From Clostridia bacterium (GTDB taxonomy: Bacteria; Bacillota; Clostridia; TANB77; CAG-508), in contig CAAEUE010000015.1 in NCBI GenBank assembly GCA_900759015.1, positions 62,001 to 126,000 of the forward strand: a stretch of DNA of 64,000 bases, read 5' to 3'. The notes under the pieces are model-generated. The model saw only the letters and a program-made list of their open reading frames with translations, was not told the DNA's origin and did no database searches. The first letter of the stretch is position 1; the number at the start of each line of letters is the position of its first letter. Positions 25,876-34,918 of this stretch are shown here, piece by piece. A program made the translations under genes and the position numbers.

Positions 25876-26193
25876 ATGCGAAAAATCGTGAACACATTCA
25901 TTACAGGAGAAACACGGTATGGAATAACTATGGAAATCAATAACTTAAACGTTGTCATTGTAACACTCTATAAAGAGGTCTCTACTTACAGCGGCAATTG
26001 GATTGAGCAGTCCCAAATATACGGACACCAAATAAACCATGGCGAAAAAATTGTCTATGTTAGAAACAATCGTCGTCATGCTAGCTTCAATCTCGAAACA
26101 TCAGAATTAGAGGCTGCCGAACTCTATACCATCTCTTGGCTGGAAACACTACCATATGAAACAATTCGTTATCATGCCAGTTTTCTGGAATGA
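25876..26193 (+). CDS. Stand-alone gene of unknown function (unit B)
   Basis: 105 residues, predicted beta-rich in the first half (TGETRYGITMEINNLNVVIV), then a short acidic helix. No recognised family. Ribosome site CAGGAGGAATTTTCAT. The long leader contains AACTGTGCAAATAAAT, close to the leader motif of the 44144 gene. One row (26041-26100) has 23 G/C of 60. Own promoter and terminator. Divergent from the BceRS operon across a palindrome. Function unknown. Confidence 0.72.
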   Translation: MRKIVNTFITGETRYGITMEINNLNVVIVTLYKEVSTYSGNWIEQSQIYGHQINHGEKIVYVRNNRRHASFNLETSELEAAELYTISWLETLPYETIRYHASFLE

Positions 26194-26202
26194 TAACCAA
26201 AT

Positions 26203-26247
26203 AAGGCATCATCGATTAAATCGTTGATGCCTTGTGCTTTTTATTTT
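26203..26247 (+). terminator. Terminator of the 25876 gene
   Basis: AAGGCATCATCGATT and AATCGTTGATGCCTT form the stem, followed by GTGCTTTTTATTTT. Confidence 0.8.
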
Positions 26248-26251
26248 ATGT

Positions 26252-26301
26252 AGGAAAAAAAGAACGTCCCCAAATCCCGCAAGGAACGTCCTCAATCCCT
26301 A
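26252..26301. repeat. GGGATTT/GGACGTTCC repeat pair giving a stop codon
   Basis: GGAAAAAAAGAACGTCCCC, AAATCCC, then GGAACGTCCTCAATCCCTA. Its last three bases (CTA, 26299-26301) are the TAG stop of the DUF362 gene. Confidence 0.88.
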
Positions 26302-27183
26302 ATCTACATTAATTAATTCATATTCTTTTGTTCCAAATCCAAGTTCAGCTGCTGCATCTATTGTATGTCTACCATTTTGTCTCTCTACTCTTTCCACAAA
26401 ATGATCTCTTCCTGGATCTTTTGAATTATATATTAAATCTATACAAGCTTGGTCAATTGCTATTGGATCTGTGCTTGCTAGAATTCCAATATCTTTCATG
26501 CAGGGATCTTCTGCAACTGCACAACAATCACAATCAACAGATAGATTACACATAACATTTATAAATAAAATATTATCTTTAAAATAATTTACTACAGAAG
26601 ATGCTGCATCTGCCATTGACTCTAAAAATAGATTTTGCTCTGGTAAATTATCCCATACTATTGTTTGATCTTTAGTTTTTCCTGCTGAATGTATCCAAGA
26701 CTTTCCTTCTGATGAAGCACAACCTATTGATAATTGTTTTAATGCTCCACCATATCCTCCCATTGGATGTCCTTTAAAATGCGATAAAACTAACATAGAA
26801 TCATAGTTTTTCATATTTTTTCCTACAAAGTTTTGTTTTAAAACTTTTCCATTTGGAATATCTAGAACCATATCGTCTCCATCAGCATCCATAATATCTA
26901 CATCAAAATATTTTGTCCAACCATGGTCCTCTATTAATTTCTTATGTTTCTCTGTGCTGTTTCTTGCTCCTTCATAGGCTGCATTACATTCTACAACAGT
27001 TCCATTTACTCTTTCTACTATTGCTTTTACAAATTCAGGTCTTATATAATTTTGATTTCCTTGCTCTCCTGAATGTAATTTAACAGCAACTTTTCCTGGT
27101 AATTCTTTACCTAATTTTTCATACATTTTAATTACACTTTCTGGTGTAATTTCCTTTGTAAAATATACTTTAGCTTTTTCCAT
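26299..27183 (-). CDS. DUF362 domain protein
   Basis: 294 residues. Conserved VAVKLHSGEQGN, LVLSHFKGHPMGGYGGALKQLSIGC, the CDCCAVAEDPCMKDIGILAS cysteine cluster and DPIAIDQACIDLI match DUF362 proteins, often described as iron-sulfur or uncharacterised redox proteins. No separate ferredoxin domain is present. Monocistronic; stop codon contributed by a dispersed repeat. Confidence 0.9.
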   Translation of the reverse strand: MEKAKVYFTKEITPESVIKMYEKLGKELPGKVAVKLHSGEQGNQNYIRPEFVKAIVERVNGTVVECNAAYEGARNSTEKHKKLIEDHGWTKYFDVDIMDADGDDMVLDIPNGKVLKQNFVGKNMKNYDSMLVLSHFKGHPMGGYGGALKQLSIGCASSEGKSWIHSAGKTKDQTIVWDNLPEQNLFLESMADAASSVVNYFKDNILFINVMCNLSVDCDCCAVAEDPCMKDIGILASTDPIAIDQACIDLIYNSKDPGRDHFVERVERQNGRHTIDAAAELGFGTKEYELINVD

Positions 27184-27290
27184 TTCTATATTCCTCCTTA
27201 TGAAAATATTATACTTATCTTTCTAATTTTTATTTATACTTTATATATCACTTGGAGTCAGCTTTAAGTCAATATTTTTTTTACATTTTA

Positions 27291-27956
27291 TTAATTTATT
27301 TTTTCAAATTGTTCTTCTAGAAAAAGCACTTGACCTTCTTGTTCTAATTTTAATTCTTGCATAACTATGTCTCCTTGATACCCTTCAGGTAATTCTGCAA
27401 CTTGTACTGAATAATTACCTAAAGGTAAATCTGTAACACCACATAATCCCTCTTCATTTGATGTAATCTCTTGTATAACTTCGTTTTTGTCATTATATAA
27501 ATTATATTTTATATTTGGTATAAGATTTCCTTCTGCATCCTTACTTTTAAGAATAACTGATGCTCTTACTCTTTTTAAATCAATATTAACAACTGTAGTT
27601 TGTGCTGGTTCTATTGTTACATTCGCCTTTTCCTGATCTATTTCATAACCTTTAGGTGCTTCTTTTACTATAATTTCATATTCTCCCACAGGAACATTTG
27701 TTAATATAATTTTTCCATCTACACCAGATTCTACATCTTCAGCTATTACTTCTCCTGTATTTTCTCTATTAAAACTTATCTTTGCCCCAGCTATTACGTC
27801 AGCATTTTGATCTTTTAAATATATCTCTGTTCTTCCATATCTTTGTACTTCTTTACTTGTAAGATTTTTTGCAACCAAAATTCCAACAACTATTATGGCT
27901 AATAATACTACTATACTTACTCCTATAATAACTTTTCTATTTTTTAAACTTTTCAT
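27291..27956 (-). CDS. Membrane-anchored protein with two SpaA/CnaB-like domains
   Basis: 221 residues: an N-terminal transmembrane anchor (about 9-29) and two prealbumin-like beta domains (about 38-130 and 131-215), each ending with the VPVGEYEIIVKEAPKGYE / LPLGNYSVQVAELPEGY signature. Probably displayed outside the cell. No LPxTG motif, so not sortase-anchored. Confidence 0.85.
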   Translation of the reverse strand: MKSLKNRKVIIGVSIVVLLAIIVVGILVAKNLTSKEVQRYGRTEIYLKDQNADVIAGAKISFNRENTGEVIAEDVESGVDGKIILTNVPVGEYEIIVKEAPKGYEIDQEKANVTIEPAQTTVVNIDLKRVRASVILKSKDAEGNLIPNIKYNLYNDKNEVIQEITSNEEGLCGVTDLPLGNYSVQVAELPEGYQGDIVMQELKLEQEGQVLFLEEQFEKIN

Positions 27957-27980
27957 TACTAATCCCCCTTATTTTATTAA

Positions 27981-28400
27981 TTAAAATTTAAATAAATTTA
28001 ATCCTATATCCTCATCATATTTTCTATCCACTTTACCGTCTATAATATGTATTACCATTTCACATGTTGCACTTACAATAGCTTTATTTAGATGACCTCC
28101 GAACACTTCGCCCCTTTCATTTCCCGCACTCATATGTATATGTGTATAAAATTTATCATTCATCGTATTTATAGTTCCTGTTAGAGAAACTATTTCGAAA
28201 TTTCCTGTAAAATCGTTTGCATAATATTTCTTTTCATCTACATTATATACCCCAACTGTAAATTCATTTGTAGCTCCTAGTGCATTAATATTTGCAAGTT
28301 TAATATTTTCTTTTGTTGCAATTTCTTCTATTTTATTTAAAATTTCTTCACCTTTATCGATTCTAACTATTATTATATCATCAAATCTTCTATATTCCAT
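27981..28400 (-). CDS. PPC/DUF296 domain protein
   Basis: 139 residues, single PPC domain: NINALGATNEFTVGVYN, FEIVSLTGTIN, HIHMSAGNERGEVFGGHL. The His pair and GGH loop are typical of the family, which includes AT-hook-linked plant DNA binders; bacterial single-domain members are metal-binding trimers of unknown role. Confidence 0.92.
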   Translation of the reverse strand: MEYRRFDDIIIVRIDKGEEILNKIEEIATKENIKLANINALGATNEFTVGVYNVDEKKYYANDFTGNFEIVSLTGTINTMNDKFYTHIHMSAGNERGEVFGGHLNKAIVSATCEMVIHIIDGKVDRKYDEDIGLNLFKF

Positions 28401-28442
28401 TTTTACCTCCTAGATTTCATTATTTTCTTATAATTTATTAAA

Positions 28443-29201
28443 TTATGTTTTTATTGTAAATCTTTTATGGATTTTTATAAAAATATCCTCTATTATTCCA
28501 ATGCAAATCATCAATATTGGTAATATAGGCTTAATAAAATAAAACATTACAAGCATTAAGATAGTTATAAATATTACAAATTTTCTTACACTAGAGATTT
28601 TTACTTTATTTTTTATCCATTTTGATAGCCAAAATAGACTTGTCTTTATTAACATATATAATTCTCTAAAAGATGCAATTGTCACAAATCCAATATATAA
28701 ATCAGTAAGAACTTCTTCTCTTGTTGAAAACAAATCAAATCTTAATATTGTTCTTTGCCTTCTAGTAAGTAACTTCAGCAATTTTAAATCATTTAGTTTA
28801 ATTATCTCATATTTACTTTTTACATCATCACAAAAGAAAAGCTTACACGTTAAATTTTTACTTGTACATCCTGCATCACTTTGTAATCTACATATTTTGC
28901 AACATCCATTCTTATCTTTTAAATTATACTTTCTTTGGACCATGCATTGGCCACATTCAAACCCACAAATGTTTTTTCCTTTATAGAATTTATCTATATC
29001 TAAACATGATTCCTCAAAAATATATTCCAATCTTTTTCTTCTGGATTTTATATTTAATACTGTAATAATTCTTTCTATGTCTTTGTTTTGGCCATTATAT
29101 ATAAATTCTGTATTATTATATATACATGTCTTATATGTCTTATATTTTTTATACACTTCATTTATATTGTCTGTTTCTATCAAGATTTTTTTCTTTTCCA
29201 T
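28443..29201 (-). CDS. Cysteine-rich membrane protein, unknown
   Basis: 252 residues. Cys residues cluster at 66-124 (Cys66, 79, 83, 86, 100, 101, 104, 112, 119, 124), suggesting zinc or iron-sulfur binding. A conserved-looking LLTRRQRTILRFDLFSTREE helix region follows, and the last 50 residues contain two membrane helices. Family not recognised. Confidence 0.65.
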   Translation of the reverse strand: MEKKKILIETDNINEVYKKYKTYKTCIYNNTEFIYNGQNKDIERIITVLNIKSRRKRLEYIFEESCLDIDKFYKGKNICGFECGQCMVQRKYNLKDKNGCCKICRLQSDAGCTSKNLTCKLFFCDDVKSKYEIIKLNDLKLLKLLTRRQRTILRFDLFSTREEVLTDLYIGFVTIASFRELYMLIKTSLFWLSKWIKNKVKISSVRKFVIFITILMLVMFYFIKPILPILMICIGIIEDIFIKIHKRFTIKT

Positions 29202-29218
29202 TACTCAATCCCCAAATA

Positions 29219-29758
29219 TTACTTTTTAATTAGTTCTTTTAAATTCTCATAATAATATATATTTTCTGTCATGTTATATCCTTTTATTTTTTTGGTTACA
29301 ACTTCAATCAACTTTCCTCCCATATGTTTATAAAAATCATTTGCCGGATTATTTACTAAGCAACCAATAACCATACTATTAAATCCTAAACCAATTAGCT
29401 CTTTTACGTCATGATAAAAAAGCATTTTTCCATATCCCTTTTTCTTAACTTTATTTAATAAATATAATGAATATAGTTCTCCAATATCTTCATATTTTTC
29501 ATATGTTGATTTACCTATTCCAGTCATTCCAACTGCTTCATTATTTACTTTAAAAACAAATTTTTTTATATTATTCTTTTTATCATTATCAAATTTATTA
29601 ATTTGCTTTTGTATAGAATTTTCTACGTTATTAACCACTTCATCTAAAATTGAATCAGCTATAAGTCCTTTATATGATTCTTGCCAAGCTAAAGTATTTA
29701 CTTTAACATAGTCTGGAATATCTTCAAGTGTTAGCTCTTTAATTTCTATTTTATCCAT
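29219..29758 (-). CDS. GNAT family N-acetyltransferase
   Basis: 179 residues with the GNAT acetyl-CoA loop KVKKKGYGKMLFYHDV, preceded by the strand ELYSLYLLN. Opening DYVKVNTLAWQESYKGLIAD is typical of acetyltransferases acting on small amines or peptides. Substrate unknown. Confidence 0.88.
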   Translation of the reverse strand: MDKIEIKELTLEDIPDYVKVNTLAWQESYKGLIADSILDEVVNNVENSIQKQINKFDNDKKNNIKKFVFKVNNEAVGMTGIGKSTYEKYEDIGELYSLYLLNKVKKKGYGKMLFYHDVKELIGLGFNSMVIGCLVNNPANDFYKHMGGKLIEVVTKKIKGYNMTENIYYYENLKELIKK

Positions 29759-29768
29759 ATATTTCTCC

Positions 29769-29972
29769 TTAAACTTTATCTTTATCTATTAAATCATATC
29801 TTTTAAAAATAGTAATTATCATGCTATACACTAATTTTTTTCCTAATAATTCTCTAAATTTTGTTGTTTTATTTTTACCATCATTTCTCAGCCTCTCTAG
29901 TTCTTCTCCTAATTCCTTATAGTTATTAATAATGTCATCCAAAGCTTTTTCAAAACGCTCTAATCTATCCAA
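29769..29972 (-). CDS. Small coiled protein, TTG start, unknown
   Basis: The TTG at 29972 is preceded by AGGAGGAATAACC and lies two bases after the stop of the upstream gene. The in-frame ATG at 29996 has no ribosome site and sits inside that gene. The 67-residue product is helical and charged. Probably translationally coupled to the 389-residue protein upstream. Function unknown. Confidence 0.6.
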   Translation of the reverse strand: MDRLERFEKALDDIINNYKELGEELERLRNDGKNKTTKFRELLGKKLVYSMIITIFKRYDLIDKDKV

Positions 29973-29974
29973 GG

Positions 29975-31144
29975 TTATTCCTCCTGCTCTTTCCATTTAA
30001 ATGTATCTATAATTTTTTGTGCTGCACTATCTGTTTCATTTGAATCACCAAAAGTAGTTTCATGTATTAAAACATATTTGTAATCTCCTACAATGTAATA
30101 CTGTGTAGTAGTAGTATCCTTATCTTTTATATTAAAAGTATAAACAACATATCCATTTTTTGTATTTGAACCATTTGCATTTAATTCAACATTTTCATCT
30201 TCTCCTATTTGCATAGAAAGTTGATTTAAGATAGCACTTCTAAATTTTTCATGCTCATCTGCTGAATATTTATTAGTTCCTTCATTTACAGAAATATTAT
30301 TTGGTCTATTTTCATTTTCCTGACCTTCTTTTACATAGAAAAATTTATCATTAGTAGAGTGTGCTACACTTTCTATCCAATCTACAGGTATTTCATATGT
30401 TCCAAAATCTTTTTCTATTAACGTACCTGGTATGTTTTCCAACATATCATTTATTAGCTCTAAAAACTTATTTGATAAATCTTCAGTTGTAAATATTATG
30501 TTTTCCCCTTCGATTTTCCAGCTATTCTTATTAGTTATTAAAAAATCAATTATAGAGTTATAATTATCTAATATAGTTATAATTCCATCTATATTATGTT
30601 CTACAGTATTATCTTTACTCTTCTCTAGATTTCCTATTAATTCTTGCTTATAAAAATCCACATAATAACTATCTAAATTTTTATTATTTATATAAGACAT
30701 TATCGTTTCTTCTGTAAATAATTCTTCATATCTATTTTTTAGCTCTTGTAATTCTTGCTTTGTATTTTCAATATATTCCTTTGTTGTTACGAATTCTGGT
30801 CCATCATTTTTATAATTATCTATCGTTAATATATTTTCTAATTTTTCATTGTTTAATATTTCTGAAATTTTTGTTATATTCTGAAATCTAGCTGTTAAAT
30901 ATTCCTTTAAAGCTTCTTCTACTTGTAAATATTCTCCATCTGAAATCCTTCTAGTAAGCATCTCATTAATTTTTTCTGTGTCTAGATTTTCCTCATTTGT
31001 TAATTCCTTTATTTGTTCACATTCTGATATTAATTCACTCTCTTGCTTAAAGTCATGATATAATCCAATTCCAATTGCAATTATTCCAACTATTAATACA
31101 AGCGCAATTACAACTACAAGTGTTATAATAAATCTTTTTTTCAT
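29975..31144 (-). CDS. Membrane-anchored extracytoplasmic protein, unknown
   Basis: 389 residues: a transmembrane anchor (about 5-28), a long helical region rich in Glu/Asn (30-230) and a C-terminal domain from YEIPVDWIESVAHST onward that resembles PsbP/DUF1795-type lipid- or surface-associated domains. Probably exposed on the outer face. Family uncertain. Confidence 0.65.
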   Translation of the reverse strand: MKKRFIITLVVVIALVLIVGIIAIGIGLYHDFKQESELISECEQIKELTNEENLDTEKINEMLTRRISDGEYLQVEEALKEYLTARFQNITKISEILNNEKLENILTIDNYKNDGPEFVTTKEYIENTKQELQELKNRYEELFTEETIMSYINNKNLDSYYVDFYKQELIGNLEKSKDNTVEHNIDGIITILDNYNSIIDFLITNKNSWKIEGENIIFTTEDLSNKFLELINDMLENIPGTLIEKDFGTYEIPVDWIESVAHSTNDKFFYVKEGQENENRPNNISVNEGTNKYSADEHEKFRSAILNQLSMQIGEDENVELNANGSNTKNGYVVYTFNIKDKDTTTTQYYIVGDYKYVLIHETTFGDSNETDSAAQKIIDTFKWKEQEE

Positions 31145-31185
31145 AAAAATTCTCCCCTTTTATTTCATTTTGTATATATTACGTC

Positions 31186-31704
31186 CTATTTAACAAACCT
31201 TATATATCCATCTTTACGTGGTTTTGCTTCACTTTTTTCTTCTGGATAGCCTAAAATACAATGTCCGATACCTACATAATTTTCTGATATGTTCCATTCT
31301 TTTAACAATTCTTTTCCTTCGTCTGTTTCGAATTCTTCTTTTGCTCTATGTATCCAGCAAGAACCTAGTCCTAGACTATATGCAGCATTCATTAAATTTC
31401 CTAATACTAAACTTCCATCTTCTATGTATGTTCCAATATTCTTATCTGCCAATACTACTAATACCGTTGGTGCTCCATAAAAAGGATCTTCATCTTTTCC
31501 CATTATTTTCGCATTTATTTTAGAAAGTTTATCTATTATGCTTTTATTTTGAAGAACAACAATAATTGGAGATTGCATTCCCATACCTGTTGGAGCATAT
31601 TCTCCTGCTTTCAAAACACTATTTAATTCATCTTCTTTTATCTGAGTTGATGAATATTTTCTGCAACTTCTTCTTTCTACTAAATTCTTAATAGTTTCAT
31701 TCAT
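31186..31704 (-). CDS. Nitroreductase family protein
   Basis: FMN-dependent oxidoreductase, 172 residues. Contains VERRSCRKYSSTQI, GEYAPTGMGMQSPIIVVL and the C-terminal LGLGSCWIHRAKEEF...GIGHCILGYPEEKSEAKPRK block. Start at MNETIKN after GGGAGAAGTTATT. Immediately after a flavodoxin gene, suggesting a shared redox function. Confidence 0.93.
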   Translation of the reverse strand: MNETIKNLVERRSCRKYSSTQIKEDELNSVLKAGEYAPTGMGMQSPIIVVLQNKSIIDKLSKINAKIMGKDEDPFYGAPTVLVVLADKNIGTYIEDGSLVLGNLMNAAYSLGLGSCWIHRAKEEFETDEGKELLKEWNISENYVGIGHCILGYPEEKSEAKPRKDGYIRFVK

Positions 31705-31723
31705 AATAACTTCTCCCTTCATA

Positions 31724-32221
31724 CTATAAAATTTCTTTAATCCATTTCTTTACATTCTGTATATCTTTCTCATCTGGATGTGTTAATGCTTTATCAAAAT
31801 TTTCTACACTAACTTTTAATTTTTTATCATCTGGATGTTCTTTAATTAAACCTACATATCTATCCCTTACCTGCATTGGCATCTTGCCTTGACAGAAAAA
31901 TTTTCCTAATATTTTATTTGAATCATTGATATTTATTTTTATCCTTTCAAACAGTTTTTCATAATATTCTTCTGACCCACCAAATCCTGCTGTACCAAAA
32001 TATGCAACTTTAGCATTTTTTATATTTTTCATAAATTCTGTAATTTCTGTAGCACACATTCCTTTATCAGTCCATGATCCAATTATAAATAAATCTGCCT
32101 GTATGTCTTTTTTTGGTTCTCCAAAATATACAATATCTGCTTTTGGGACCTCCTCTTTTATAGCTTCTGCTAAAAGTTTTGTATTTCCTGTAATACTTTT
32201 ATATACTATTGCAATTTTCAT
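31724..32221 (-). CDS. Flavodoxin family protein (BilS-like)
   Basis: 165 residues; FMN phosphate loop YKSITGNTKLLAEAI, then IIGSWTDKGMCATEITEFM, YFGTAGFGGSEEYYEKL and FFCQGKMPMQVRDRY. The last blocks resemble the flavodoxin BilS found beside the gut bilirubin reductase BilR, but no bilR is nearby, so that assignment is tentative. Likely electron donor for the adjacent nitroreductase. Confidence 0.8.
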   Translation of the reverse strand: MKIAIVYKSITGNTKLLAEAIKEEVPKADIVYFGEPKKDIQADLFIIGSWTDKGMCATEITEFMKNIKNAKVAYFGTAGFGGSEEYYEKLFERIKININDSNKILGKFFCQGKMPMQVRDRYVGLIKEHPDDKKLKVSVENFDKALTHPDEKDIQNVKKWIKEIL

Positions 32222-32332
32222 TTTATCACCTCATATTTTTATTGTACTAATAACTTTTAATTAAATCAATTCTTTTTTATATTTATGTATAAGAAAATCA
32301 TTTCGAAAAAACTTCGATTTTTCCTTTATAAC

Positions 32333-32382
32333 AAAAAACAAAGCAAGGAGGCGACAATAAAATGTCATCCCCCCTGCCTTTC
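32333..32382 (-). terminator. Terminator of the 32879 gene
   Basis: Minus strand AAAGGCAGGGGGGATGACA folds on TGTCGCCTCCTTGCTTT with small mismatches, followed by GTTTTTTG. Confidence 0.75.
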
Positions 32383-32432
32383 TTAGGTTATACTTGCATA
32401 CTTAATCATAGATTTTGCATACAAGTGATTGG

Positions 32433-32879
32433 CTATTTATTCATTCTAATTACTTCCATATATTTCTGCAATACAGGAAATCTATGTCCTTCTAATTCGA
32501 AAAGCCACTCTCCAAGAGTGTCACTGTAAAAGGCCATTGTTACTTTGCATTCATGCCTGAAACCAACTTCGCTTACAACATTTAGCGTACCTTCTTCAAC
32601 GATTGAATCAGCTGTTATGCCATACTCTGCAGCAGCATATACATCTGCTTTGGCATACACACTTTCATTTGGACTAACTTCTGATACATAGAACCATTTC
32701 GTATCAAAAGGTTTTTGGATTCCTGCCAGTTTAAAAAATGTGCCATATGAATCTGTAGCAATTTCTTTTACTACATATTCACGATTCTCGTTTATTTTTA
32801 AAAGATTTCCCCGCTTTTTTGAATTTTGCTTTGGATAGAATTCGTTTTCCACCTTTTCTGCGTTAAGAATAACTTTCAT
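32433..32879 (-). CDS. Stand-alone gene of unknown function (unit F)
   Basis: 148 residues, mixed alpha/beta. The first half contains KRGNLLKINENREYVVKEIA and the second half is acidic. No recognised family. A row of the gene (32521-32580) has 24 G/C of 60. Own promoter, TTGTAT-17-TATAAT, a leader with AAAACTGTTGCAAAAC and a strong terminator. Flanked by unrelated genes. Function unknown. Confidence 0.72.
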   Translation of the reverse strand: MKVILNAEKVENEFYPKQNSKKRGNLLKINENREYVVKEIATDSYGTFFKLAGIQKPFDTKWFYVSEVSPNESVYAKADVYAAAEYGITADSIVEEGTLNVVSEVGFRHECKVTMAFYSDTLGEWLFELEGHRFPVLQKYMEVIRMNK

Positions 32880-32948
32880 AGCTTTTTACCTTTGAGGGAG
32901 CATCGCTCTACCTCTCCTTTCTTGTTTTGCAACAGTTTTATTTTGTCG

Positions 32949-32977
32949 ATTATATCACTATATTGACTAATATACAA
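32949..32977 (-). promoter_or_regulatory. Promoter of the 32879 gene
   Basis: Minus strand TTGTAT, 17 bases, TATAAT; AAAACTGTTG begins about 10 bases after the -10. Confidence 0.75.
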
Positions 32978-33015
32978 TAAAAAATTCACTGAATAGTACT
33001 CTTATAACTTTTTTG

Positions 33016-33050
33016 CAAAATAGAAAGACGCCAAACTAGGCGCCTTTTTT
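33016..33050 (-). terminator. Terminator of the ABC exporter operon
   Basis: Minus strand GGCGCC and GGCGTC stem with TAGTTT loop, then TTTCTATTTT. Confidence 0.6.
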
Positions 33051-33061
33051 AATATTTTCTT

Positions 33062-34918
33062 CTATTCTATTTCATCATTACATTCTTCGAATTGAGAATT
33101 ATATAATCCTGCATAGAACCCATCTTTTGCAAGTAATTCTTCATGAGTTCCTTGCTCTACAATATCACCATGATTCATAACTAATATTAAATCTGCATTT
33201 TTAATTGTAGATAATCTATGTGCAATAATGAAACTTGTTCTACCCTTCATTAAGTTATCCATTGCTGATTGAATTTGTTGCTCAGTTCTTGTATCTATAG
33301 AACTTGTAGCTTCATCTAAAATTAATATTTTAGGATCTGCTAAAATAACTCTCGCAATAGTTAATAATTGTTTTTGTCCTGCAGAAACATTACTTGTTTC
33401 CTCATTTAAAATAGATTTATAACCTTTTGGTAATGTCTTAATAAAGTGGTGAACATGTGCAGCTTTAGCAGCTTCTATAACTTCACTATCTGTTGCATCT
33501 GGTCTACCATATTTTATATTATCTTCTACCGTTCCACTAAATAGCCATGTATCTTGTAAAACCATTCCAAACATTTTTCTTAATTCAGATCTCTTGAAAT
33601 CCTTAATATTATGACCATCAACAGAAATTGAACCTGAATTCACATCATAAAATCTCATTAGTAATTTAACCATAGTTGTCTTACCTGCACCGGTAGGTCC
33701 AACAATAGCAATCTTTTGGCCATCTTTAACATTTGCGCAAAAGTCATTAATAATTGTCTTATCTGGATTATATCCAAAATTAACATGGTCAAATACAACA
33801 TTACCTTTTAATTTACTTGAATCTATATTTCCCTTTGCTGTTTCTACTTCTTCTGGTTCCTCTAAAAACTCAAAAACTCTTTCTGCTGCTGCAATCATAG
33901 CTTGTAATGTAGCAGAAATCTGTGCAATTTGTGTTATAGGTTGAATAAATTGTCTGTTATATTGAATGAAACTTTGTATATCACCAACAGCAATCTTACC
34001 TTGAACTGTTAAATATCCACCTAAAATTGCAACTAAAACATAACCAACATTTCCAATAAAGTTTGTTACTGGATGTATTAAACCAGATAAAAATTGTGAT
34101 TTCCATGCTGATCTATATAATACATCATTTGCTTTCATAAAAGTATCAGTTACTTTTTCTTCACCATTAAATACTTTTACAATTGTATGACCACCATATA
34201 CTTCTTCTACTTGACCATTTACATGACCTAAATAATCTTGTTGGGCTTTAAAGTATTTTTGAGAATGTTTTACTATTGTAAAGCTTAAGAAAGCTGTTAC
34301 TGGCAATATAATTAATGAAACCACTGCCATAAGCCAGTTAATAGAAAACATCATTATCAAAATACCAATAATTGTACAAATAGATGTAATAATTTGTGTA
34401 ACACTTTGATTTAGGTTTTGTGATAGTGTATCTATATCGTTTGTAATTATAGATAAAACTTCACCGTGAGTTTTTTTGTCAAAATATTTCATTGGCAATT
34501 TATTAATTTTGTGTACTAAATCATTACGCATTTTATATGTAATTTTTTGTGTTACTGTAGTCATTGTAAAACCTTGTACTAAAGAAAATAAAGCACTTAA
34601 AACATATAAACCTAATAATGTAAGAAGTATTGTTCCTATTTTACCAAAGTCTATTCCTGATCCACCAGACAACTTATTCATTAAGCCATTAAAAATCTCT
34701 GTTGTGGCATTACCTAAAATCTTTGGTCCAATAATTGAAAATATTGTACTTCCAACAGCAAATAAAATAACAATTATAATTGGTATTTTATATTTTGCCA
34801 AATAATTTTTTAATAGTTTTTTAGTAGTTCCTTTAAAATCTTTTGGTTTTTCTACTACTCTACCTGCGCCATGTCGCATACCTCCCATTGGAGGTCTTAC
34901 ATTTTTATTCTCTGCCAT
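33062..34918 (-). CDS. ABC exporter subunit B (membrane-ATPase fusion)
   Basis: 618 residues: six-helix exporter domain (about 45-340) and ATPase domain with GPTGAGKTT, VSAGQKQL, ILILDEATSSID and HRLSTI. One half of a heterodimeric type IV exporter. Overlaps the partner gene by 14 bases and is regulated with it by the TetR gene upstream. Cargo unknown; multidrug or peptide. Confidence 0.93.
   Translation of the reverse strand: MAENKNVRPPMGGMRHGAGRVVEKPKDFKGTTKKLLKNYLAKYKIPIIIVILFAVGSTIFSIIGPKILGNATTEIFNGLMNKLSGGSGIDFGKIGTILLTLLGLYVLSALFSLVQGFTMTTVTQKITYKMRNDLVHKINKLPMKYFDKKTHGEVLSIITNDIDTLSQNLNQSVTQIITSICTIIGILIMMFSINWLMAVVSLIILPVTAFLSFTIVKHSQKYFKAQQDYLGHVNGQVEEVYGGHTIVKVFNGEEKVTDTFMKANDVLYRSAWKSQFLSGLIHPVTNFIGNVGYVLVAILGGYLTVQGKIAVGDIQSFIQYNRQFIQPITQIAQISATLQAMIAAAERVFEFLEEPEEVETAKGNIDSSKLKGNVVFDHVNFGYNPDKTIINDFCANVKDGQKIAIVGPTGAGKTTMVKLLMRFYDVNSGSISVDGHNIKDFKRSELRKMFGMVLQDTWLFSGTVEDNIKYGRPDATDSEVIEAAKAAHVHHFIKTLPKGYKSILNEETSNVSAGQKQLLTIARVILADPKILILDEATSSIDTRTEQQIQSAMDNLMKGRTSFIIAHRLSTIKNADLILVMNHGDIVEQGTHEELLAKDGFYAGLYNSQFEECNDEIE

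Noticed and set aside
31724..32221. Firm assignment of the flavodoxin as BilS of bilirubin reduction
   Set aside because: Some blocks resemble BilS, but no bilR or bilQ is near, so I kept only a family-level call.
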